Source: Ramicandelaber brevisporus
Taxonomy: Eukaryota; Kickxellomycota; Ramicandelaberales; Ramicandelaberaceae
DNA length: 12,404 nucleotides
Assembly (NCBI GenBank): GCA_025201865.1
Contig: MU602828.1
Coordinates: 12,201 to 24,604 of the forward strand
Reading direction: 5' to 3'
The translations under genes and the position numbers were made by a program. Under the pieces are notes generated by a model. It saw only the letters and a list, made by a program, of their open reading frames with translations, searched no databases and was not told where the DNA came from. Positions 6,129-11,711 of this stretch are shown here, in pieces; position 1 is the first letter of the stretch; each line of letters opens with the position of its first letter.

Positions 6129-7226
6129 TTAGAAGAGAGGTGAGGATGCTAGATTGTGAGAACCACTGAGGGTTTCCTCGCCGTTACTGTCGTTGCCGTC
6201 ATTCTTGTCGTTATTGTCATCGTTTTTGCTGTCACCGCTATCGTTGTTATCACTGTTATCACTGTTATCGCTATTATCATCGCCATCCTTTGGCAAGTCA
6301 CCACCTGCATCAGGTGTTTCTGGATCAGGCTTCGGCTCTGGCTGTGGCTTCTGTTTTTCTGGTGTGCCAGGGGTTCCTCCGTTTCCACCATCAGAAGAGG
6401 CAGCCTTCTTTGTTACAATGACCAGGATCCAAATGAGAGCTAGAATGATTCCAACCATGTACCAGGTGCTCTTTTTCGGTCTGTTCATGAATTGATTTAA
6501 ACCAGTCTGCGCTCTTTGTAAGTTTCCTGACACTCGCTCAGTGATTTCCTCCGTTTCCTCCAATAGCTGAATATGGCCAGTTAATTCGTCATGAATAGTT
6601 TCTCCCATGTATCGCTGTCTTCTGACCGACGATGACAATTCATCCAAATGTGAATCTTGGACTTCCATCACTCGTTGCTGAATTCGCAACAAATGTCTAT
6701 TAGACACACCCGCCAGCGGATCTTCACGCTCAACATCGGTATCATCGTTCATATCGATCGATACTGAGTTTACACTCAATGGGTCGTCAATAACATCAAT
6801 CAACGCTGTCTGAACTGCCTTCGGAACTTGATGCTGCTGTTTAATCTGCTCCACTGTCTTGTCAAACAGCTGAGTTCTCTTCACATCTCCCGATGGCAAT
6901 GAAGATGGTGCATCAACGAGCGCCTCGATGGCATCATAGTCTTTCCGCAAATGAATCAACGTATCCTCGTCCGCCCGTAATTCCTCGGCCGTTGCAGGCT
7001 GCTGCTGACCCGGTGGAATCGCACCGTCTTCGGCTGCGCTTAACTGGGATTCGAGCCGCTGGATGCCTCCACGAAGCGTCGTCAAGTTGGACCGGAGTTT
7101 GGAAAGAGTCGCATCTGCTGATTGGCCGGCAGATGGAGAAGTCTTTTGACGTCTGCTGTAGTCGAGTGCAACAGCGAGAGTGTCTTCAGCAAGAACACTC
7201 AACCGGAGCGCTGCCTTCCTGTCCAT
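6129..7226 (-). CDS. Syntaxin-8-like Qc-SNARE with an extended acidic C-terminal tail
   Basis: This 365-residue protein belongs to the membrane-fusion SNAREs. The N-terminal part has helical segments (LSKLRSNLTTLRGGIQRLESQL, about 41-62, and 82-104) like the regulatory bundle of Syn8/syntaxin 8. The SNARE motif runs about 183-245: LDELSSSVRRQRYMGETI aligns position by position with syntaxin 8. One transmembrane helix follows at about 253-271 (MVGIILALIWILVIV), flanked by Lys. Endosomal/late-Golgi fusion is the likely role by family. Two oddities stand out. The ionic-layer position appears to be H218, not Gln. The chain also continues 94 residues past the membrane as a Gly/Pro then Asp/Asn/Ser-rich tail (NSDNSDNSDNNDSGDS), where SNAREs normally stop after a few residues. 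The ATG at 7226 is preceded by a CAA-rich leader. The gene converges on MLH1 with 35 bp between stop codons. Confidence 0.88.
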   Translation of the reverse strand: MDRKAALRLSVLAEDTLAVALDYSRRQKTSPSAGQSADATLSKLRSNLTTLRGGIQRLESQLSAAEDGAIPPGQQQPATAEELRADEDTLIHLRKDYDAIEALVDAPSSLPSGDVKRTQLFDKTVEQIKQQHQVPKAVQTALIDVIDDPLSVNSVSIDMNDDTDVEREDPLAGVSNRHLLRIQQRVMEVQDSHLDELSSSVRRQRYMGETIHDELTGHIQLLEETEEITERVSGNLQRAQTGLNQFMNRPKKSTWYMVGIILALIWILVIVTKKAASSDGGNGGTPGTPEKQKPQPEPKPDPETPDAGGDLPKDGDDNSDNSDNSDNNDSGDSKNDDNNDKNDGNDSNGEETLSGSHNLASSPLF

Positions 7227-7578
7227 CCGTTGTTGTCGTTGTTGTTGTCGTTGCTGTTAATGTTGTTAATGCCGATGCTTGTCGTTTGTCACTCGAAAAA
7301 TTGAAGTTTGGATGACAACAAGCTCTCTTTCTCTCTCTCGATAAAAAAAAATCAAAGAAAGAAAAGAAAAGAAAAGAGAACGAGGGTGAACACCAAGTTG
7401 CCTTGGCGTGTTGTCCTTGGCAAGTCGTGTCCAACGTGTTCCACAAGCATCTGTCCATACACCCACATGAATATCGCTCTGTAATGTCATGGTGTTTGCA
7501 AGAATAAATAAGTAAATTGAAAATAGAGGGGGAAAAGAGCTAAAAATAACCCATGATGGCAATGAAGTCCTGTTTTTA
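7227..7578 (-). promoter_or_regulatory. Upstream region of the SNARE gene
   Basis: On the minus strand, the 47 bases before the SNARE ATG (7227-7273) are an ACAAC/AACGACAAC-rich leader with little secondary-structure potential. Further upstream, 7322-7386 is a strand-asymmetric tract: CTCTCTTTCTCTCTCTC on the plus strand, then A9 and GAAAA repeats. The region near 7398-7428 has short repeats of CCTTGGC and an inverted TTGCC/GGCAA. The segment next to 7578 should also hold the 3' end of the small Cys-rich gene. No further gene or RNA is supported. Confidence 0.45.
7322..7386. repeat. CT tract followed by A-run and GAAAA repeats
   Basis: A pyrimidine stretch (CTCTCTTTCTCTCTCTC) at 7323-7339 is followed by a short link, nine A at 7343-7351 and three GAAAA-type units up to about 7380. 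Poly(dA:dT) and polypurine tracts of this kind commonly keep fungal promoters nucleosome-poor. Here the tract lies 100-160 bp upstream of the SNARE start codon. Confidence 0.75.
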
Positions 7579-7782
7579 TTAGGCATCAATGGAGATCGGA
7601 GTCAGTAAAAGTGGCTTGTGTCTCTGAAGCTTGATGGCCTTACGGAGTTCCCATTCCTTGTAGTGTTCCTTGCAGCCCTGGCATTCATGGTAGCGACAAT
7701 CACAGCCGGTAAAGTAGACTGAAGGACATGTGCACCGACGGGAATAGGCACGTGTCCAGCAGCGATACACATCGCGACACAT
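7579..7782 (-). CDS. Probable small Cys-rich protein, 67 residues, function unknown
   Basis: I do not recognise the family. The protein has eight Cys in its first 37 residues, spaced C-x5-C-x8-C-x-C-x7-C-x-C-x4-C-x2-C (C2, C8, C17, C19, C27, C29, C34, C37), followed by a charged, probably helical segment CKEHYKEWELRKAIKLQRHK. There is no signal peptide. The paired CxC, CxC and CxxC groups suggest metal binding. Evidence for coding is codon usage typical of the stronger genes here (all six Lys codons are AAG, many C-ending codons) and the absence of the simple repeats seen on both sides. The start is the first ATG of the frame. TTATAA on the plus strand at 7855-7860 is about 73 bp upstream, and AATAAA overlaps the stop on the minus strand. 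A longer spliced form with an upstream exon cannot be excluded. Confidence 0.55.
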   Translation of the reverse strand: MCRDVYRCWTRAYSRRCTCPSVYFTGCDCRYHECQGCKEHYKEWELRKAIKLQRHKPLLLTPISIDA

Positions 7783-8252
7783 AATGTCAACTGCTTATCG
7801 ATATCAGTCTGGCCTCAGCTTGATATAAAAGAAAAGCAAGGAAAGAGTGTGTGCTTATAATGTGCTTACAGTGTAAAGTCGGAAGAAGAAGAGGAAGACA
7901 CAAGACTGAACAAAGGCTGACAAGCAAGCAAGCAAGCAAGCAAGCAGGCAGGCAGAGGAGGGCAGAGGAGGGCAGAGGAGGGCAGATAGGTATCCTGCCA
8001 TCGTGCAGTTTCAAGAGAAACAAATTCTGACTCTGACTCCAATGAGGTAAATATGTGTAACTTTGGTTCGGTTATGTGTGCATGTTTCTGAACATTCGGC
8101 GTCACATATACGTAATGAACAGAGCGTACAAGATCAATAACTCCCCTCTGGCGCCTCTCATTAATATAATAAATGGTATAAGGAAGAAAAAAACAAGCCA
8201 AGGTTGAAAATATTAATGAAGCAGATAGGGAGAATACCCATATTAGGAGCAC
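7783..8252. other. Intergenic region between the Cys-rich gene and the velvet gene
   Basis: This 470-bp space holds the 5' region of the small Cys-rich gene and the 3' region of the velvet gene, both on the minus strand. It contains a CAAG/decamer repeat cluster at 7921-7990 and two adjacent TGACTC motifs at 8028-8039 (the Gcn4/AP-1 core without the final A). The part next to the velvet stop is AT-rich. Reading frames across the repeat encode only artificial Leu-Ala-Cys strings, and I see no further gene or RNA. Confidence 0.6.
7921..7990. repeat. CAAG/CAGG tetranucleotides followed by a 10-bp tandem repeat
   Basis: Six CAAG units (7921-7944) pass into CAGG units (7945-7952), then GGCAGAGGAG is repeated at 7951, 7961 and 7971 with a degenerate fourth copy (GGCAGATAGG) at 7981. 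The plus strand is purine-rich and G-rich in its second half. It lies 140-210 bp upstream of the small Cys-rich gene. The CAAG, CAGG and GGCAGAGGAG sequences look like stepwise derivatives of one another. Confidence 0.9.
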
Positions 8253-9785
8253 TTAGGCATTGTACGACTGTGCTGTTTTAGAATAGTACTCTGGAGTGAA
8301 TGGTGGCGGCGCTTTTGAATAATGTGGGCTGTCATGGCCCGCTTGTGCTTGTGTTTGCGTTTGTGCTTGAGATTGATTAGGTATAGCGCGTATATGACGC
8401 TGGCTAGCGTGAGAATCGTTCAGTCCAGATAAAACACAGGCTTGTCTGACATTTGGGCCAGAAGGCGTTGGACGCGACTCGTACGGTGATGGAATATGGC
8501 CACCATATCCACTGTATCCACTATATCCACTGCCAGGCATACTATGTGAAAGATTGCGCTTCGTAACTGTACTTATATTCGTAAATGTATCTGTATAGAC
8601 GCGCTTTCGTATACCATCGGCAAAGGTAGTAGATGTGTTTGTGCTATTTGGTATTGCGCTGTAAGCATTGTTTTGACGGCATTGCTTTGATGACTCTATG
8701 GCCGATCTATTTGAAGACTCTGACGATATCGGCGACTGTAGGCTTTCGGGCGATGATGTACTTGGTACAAACATTGATGGTGAGGAGTAAGACTGTTGAT
8801 AGTATTGGGGGTACAGTGTATGTTGAGCAGACGAAAGTGGCATTGAAGCTTGGTACATTGGTGTTTGTGAAAGTTGGTGCTGGTGCAAAAGAGCCCGAAG
8901 ATAGTGATTCTGCTGCTGTAGTTCTTTAATCATAGTATCCCTTATATCATCGCAGTCACTGCCTGGAAGAACGTTGTGCTGATGTTGCTGGTCTGCAATA
9001 GAAATCTCATCCACAGATGTCTGGTGTGCATATCCACCTACGCTAGCCACTTTACGGCGAGCAGATCGTTCAGACCGATGGATCGACTGGTTGATTCCAC
9101 GGTACTTGGTGCCTTGATCGCTAATCATTCGAGTCAACTCTGTTGGTGGCTGAATGCCGGGGAAAGAACGTGGAGAAAACACACGAACTGGATCACTCTT
9201 CACTGATGCCAGCAATCGCGCACAGCCGTGCCCGCCGAGCCCACCAGTTTCGACATTGCAGCTCTCGCCGAGCTGGTCAATGTTGCTACTGCCAAGAACC
9301 ATCTCATACATGTCAAACCGCAGCTTGAACCATCCATCGCTCTTGAATCTGATATCTGAGAATACAAAGTAACCGGCGTAAACGTCGTCAAGACCACGCA
9401 AACTGGTCATAGACGCGAGCCTCGTGCCACCACAAAGTGCGTCGTCATTGTCGTCGTCGTTTTCTTCGTCGTCTTCTTCTTTTTCGTTGTCACCATCGGC
9501 TCCATGTTGTTGTTTGTTGCTGTTCTTGCTGTTCTTGCTGTTCTTGTTTTGCTCTGTAGCCACAGATGATGCATTTGATTGGCGAGGAGGCGGCCGAGAT
9601 CTAGCAGCTGTGACTGACACGAAGACGTTTGGACTCTGCTGCCAAAGCTCGTAGTCAACGTGCGCAGCGTCTTTGGTGGGGAGTGCCTTCAAGATGGGTG
9701 GTGGATCACACGGCTTTCGCTCGCGTTCCTTTTCAGATCCGCAGGCTCGCAGTGGCCCTTGTTCAATTTCGAGTCTGAAGCCCAT
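8253..9785 (-). CDS. Velvet-domain transcriptional regulator
   Basis: The 510-residue protein starts inside the velvet fold: MGFRLEIEQGPLRACG, then DPPPILKAL, SPNVFVSVTA, GLDDVYAGYFVFSDIRF, DGWFKLRFDMYEMV and VRVFSPRSFPGIQPPTELTRM, together spanning about 1-243. Velvet proteins (VosA, VelB, VeA, VelC) are fungal nuclear regulators with an NF-kappaB-like DNA-binding fold that control development, spore viability and secondary metabolism. The domain is broken at about 63-116 by a KNSKNSKNS repeat and an acidic EKEEDDEENDDDNDD run, and by a smaller Gly/Ser-rich insert near 166-188. VelB proteins also carry a domain insertion, so a VelB- or VosA-like identity is possible but unsettled. The C-terminal half is Gln/Ser/Pro-rich (SGYSGYSGYGGH, QAQTQTQAQA), probably disordered and regulatory. 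A start further upstream through an intron is possible because TTTATTTCCAG lies just before the ATG. Confidence 0.9.
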   Translation of the reverse strand: MGFRLEIEQGPLRACGSEKERERKPCDPPPILKALPTKDAAHVDYELWQQSPNVFVSVTAARSRPPPRQSNASSVATEQNKNSKNSKNSNKQQHGADGDNEKEEDDEENDDDNDDALCGGTRLASMTSLRGLDDVYAGYFVFSDIRFKSDGWFKLRFDMYEMVLGSSNIDQLGESCNVETGGLGGHGCARLLASVKSDPVRVFSPRSFPGIQPPTELTRMISDQGTKYRGINQSIHRSERSARRKVASVGGYAHQTSVDEISIADQQHQHNVLPGSDCDDIRDTMIKELQQQNHYLRALLHQHQLSQTPMYQASMPLSSAQHTLYPQYYQQSYSSPSMFVPSTSSPESLQSPISSESSNRSAIESSKQCRQNNAYSAIPNSTNTSTTFADGIRKRVYTDTFTNISTVTKRNLSHSMPGSGYSGYSGYGGHIPSPYESRPTPSGPNVRQACVLSGLNDSHASQRHIRAIPNQSQAQTQTQAQAGHDSPHYSKAPPPFTPEYYSKTAQSYNA

Positions 9786-9891
9786 AGCCGTGGTGCTGGA
9801 AATAAATATATCGGCGGAGTGCTGCTAGTAGGTCCCTGATGGCCAGGCAGTCTTTAGGTAAATCTGAATATGGGCCTATGGTCTTCGTAGC

Positions 9892-9927
<36 letters not shown>

Positions 9928-10389
9928 CGCTATTAGCGAACGAATTGGTAGTCTCTCCCTTCTTTTACGTTTTGCGCAAGAGGTAATAGTTGTTCACACT
10001 ACTTTCCTAATCCAACTTGTGATAATGAAATTTCCGTCGTGAGTGTCGATTAGCCCGAGCCAACCACGGAATACGCGCGGGCTTGACTGAGCACGGCCGC
10101 GAAGAGCTCACTGCTCCTTAAACTAATGGCGTGTGAAGTTAGTCAGGTTATTGATATATTTTACCGGGTGTGATTGTGGCGTGTATATTGCCAAATTGGT
10201 CGAGAAACCCGCGGCTTTGAGAGTAGTGGCGTCCGTCCCTTGGTATATCACATTCATCAATTTCTCATGTCTACAGTTGAGTGCGCTGTTATTAATATAG
10301 TTTAAATAACCATCTATTTTTCTATTCTATCGATTAACTAAAGAAAGGTAAGTGTTGTTAAAGGAGCATCGTTACATATAAGCATATAA
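9786..10389. other. Intergenic region upstream of the velvet gene
   Basis: This 604-bp interval lies between the velvet start and the mL67/Mhr1 stop, both on the minus strand. It therefore holds the velvet promoter and the mL67 terminator. Visible elements are an AT-rich ATATATTTATT (minus strand, 9801-9811) close to the velvet ATG, a 12-unit TGT microsatellite at 9892-9927, and a possible stem AGCCCG/CGGGCT near 10052-10085. I searched by eye for tRNA-like A and B boxes and a TTC-loop signature and found none. Reading frames here are short or poly-Val artefacts of the microsatellite. Confidence 0.55.
9892..9927. repeat. TGT trinucleotide microsatellite, 12 units
   Basis: Thirty-six uninterrupted bases of TGT on the plus strand read as ACA repeats on the coding strand of the velvet gene, 107 bp upstream of its start codon. 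If transcribed, they would form a long unstructured ACA leader segment. Perfect repeats of this length are usually length-polymorphic. Confidence 0.95.
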
Positions 10390-11190
10390 TTAATCAACAA
10401 TGACGCGAGAGTCCTGGGGTCCTCGAAGCTGGTTCTCAGGGTTCTGACCAGTAATTTCCGGGTTTCTAATGTTCCAGCCACGAACCAGCTCGAGCTGATA
10501 GTGCTTGACAGACGACGGCCATTGCAGTGTCTTCTCATGTGCATACAAACCCTCTGGATCCAAGTTATCCTTCATGCTCAAGTCATCCCAAAACAGCTTG
10601 ACGCCGTTTTCTGGCAATCTCGACTTTTGGCTCTTTGTCAAATCACGCTCCAATTGTTCTGTAATGATCGAGTTCAGCTGCACACCGAGCTGGTTCGCAA
10701 GTTCCGTAACAATGCCCGATTTCTTTGTTGCAACATCGCTGATTGGCGCGTCGAGATATGTTAACACACGGCACAGTGTTCTCGCCCGGTCAACCGGCTC
10801 CAATTCCATAAACGCCTTCCATTTCTGGTCGCGTTTCAACATTGCAAAGTCTGGATCTCTGCGTGTCAGCACTGAGGTATCAACCTCCCGGCTCTTGACC
10901 AAAGACAACACGTCGAGAAGCTGCTGATCTTCAGCGAAACCAGTGGCAACCAGGTAAGGATTCCACAAGTCTTTGCGGAATTTGCCGTGGCGGCACTGAG
11001 CGTTGCGGATCTGGCTCAACAGCTTTCCGGGGCTGTCCCAGATCATGTTGCGGTCGTAAAAGAAGAGAACCTGCTTGGTGCGCAGGTGCTTGTAAAAGTA
11101 AAGAGCGCGCGGCTGTGGAATCAGCACCTTTGTTGCTGCTGCTGCAGCGGTGGTGGTGGCTGCAGAGCTGATTGCGGTCGGCAATGGCAT
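10390..11190 (-). CDS. Mitochondrial mL67/Mhr1-family protein
   Basis: The 266-residue product matches the Mhr1 family, whose yeast member is both a large mitoribosomal subunit protein (mL67) and a factor in mitochondrial DNA recombination. IPQPRALYFYKHLRTKQVLF (24-43) matches the family's N-terminal IPPQVYIFRNLEYGQVLY pattern; FRKDLWNPYLV follows at 71-81. GVKLFWDDLSMKD (196-208) corresponds to the later SIYWEDPWRMGDKD block, and YQLELVRGWNI near 231 follows it. The family is established from yeast; assignment here rests on my recognition of these blocks. The first 20 residues are Ala/Thr-rich and hydroxylated, compatible with mitochondrial import but poor in Arg. I start at the ATG at 11190, since the frame extends five codons further only to a TTG at 11205. 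The leader is A-rich. The gene is divergent from acyl-CoA oxidase. No intron is needed. Confidence 0.75.
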   Translation of the reverse strand: MPLPTAISSAATTTAAAAATKVLIPQPRALYFYKHLRTKQVLFFYDRNMIWDSPGKLLSQIRNAQCRHGKFRKDLWNPYLVATGFAEDQQLLDVLSLVKSREVDTSVLTRRDPDFAMLKRDQKWKAFMELEPVDRARTLCRVLTYLDAPISDVATKKSGIVTELANQLGVQLNSIITEQLERDLTKSQKSRLPENGVKLFWDDLSMKDNLDPEGLYAHEKTLQWPSSVKHYQLELVRGWNIRNPEITGQNPENQLRGPQDSRVIVD

Positions 11191-11711
11191 CGAGATCAAC
11201 GTCAAAGTGTATTTTTTCTATTTTTTTTTGTTCGGTGGGATTTTTTGTGGGCAAATTCCAACCAACGCCAGGTTCGATCAACTTCATCAACATCCTCGGC
11301 GATCATGGTATTGTATCCTTGACATCGGGCTAGAGGGTATTAGTGGATCATAAATGCTGATTCATTAAACGAGCGCATTAGCGATGTTCAAGTGAATGCT
11401 CGCTTTTTTTATTAGTTCGGTCGATTGCGCCACATCATCAGCAGTTTTCTTTGTTTTCATTGTTTTTTTCAAAGTGCACCGAGCTCAAACATCTGACATC
11501 AGTAGCACCACAAAGCACAGAGGGCAATCGGTCGGTCGACATGGCGTGATGACATCGACTTAAACCCACTATCACTTGGTCCCTCGGAGTCACGTGCACC
11601 GAGCAGTGCGCATATATTGCTTGTGCGAGTGAGCGACGATGACTGTTGTCACTTGCCATATCTCTCTCCCTCTCTCTCCTTTGTAAATTCAACAACCACT
11701 TTCAAAGCGAG
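11191..11711. promoter_or_regulatory. Divergent promoter region of mL67/Mhr1 and acyl-CoA oxidase
   Basis: These 521 bases carry the promoters of both divergent genes. Visible are an E-box with flank GTCACGTG at 11589-11596 (Cbf1/bHLH core), two exact copies of GTGCACCGAGC at 11474-11484 and 11594-11604, a TATA-like CATATATT at 11611-11618, a CT-rich stretch (about 11661-11680) and an A/C-rich leader just before the oxidase ATG. An imperfect inverted GAGCGCATT/AATGCTCGC followed by a T-run is at about 11370-11410. Short upstream ORFs are present near 11639. The TATA/CT order points to the oxidase as the nearer target. Confidence 0.55.
11589..11596. promoter_or_regulatory. GTCACGTG E-box upstream of acyl-CoA oxidase
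   Basis: GTCACGTG contains the palindromic CACGTG core recognised by Cbf1- and Pho4-type bHLH factors in yeasts. It is 116 bp upstream of the oxidase ATG and just upstream of the TATA-like CATATATT. It directly overlaps the second copy of GTGCACCGAGC. The role in this organism is inferred from the motif alone. Confidence 0.45.

Noticed and set aside
6156-6443. A plus-strand frame rich in Val/Ile, looking like a membrane protein.
   Set aside because: It is the complement of the GAT/AAC/AGT repeat encoding the SNARE acidic tail.
7602-7790. A 62-codon alternative frame overlapping the Cys-rich gene.
   Set aside because: It begins with TTG and has less coding-like composition. The Cys-rich frame starts with ATG and has a patterned sequence.
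8028-8039. Two adjacent TGACTC motifs resembling Gcn4 sites.
   Set aside because: The final A of the Gcn4 core is missing in both, and the nearest start codon is about 245 bp away, so I do not call a regulatory site.
7787-8252. Minus-strand frames with Leu-Ala-Cys repeats.
   Set aside because: They are simple translations of the CAAG tetranucleotide repeat.
9839-10042. A plus-strand frame with a poly-Val run.
   Set aside because: It is produced by the TGT microsatellite and has no other coding sign.
10030-10260. A possible tRNA or structured RNA in the GC-richer part of the 604-bp intergenic space.
   Set aside because: I found no A/B box pair, no GTTC-loop motif and no cloverleaf pairing; only a short AGCCCG/CGGGCT stem is visible.
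11191-11205. A five-codon longer mL67/Mhr1 frame beginning at 11205.
   Set aside because: The codon there is TTG, not ATG. The first ATG is at 11190.
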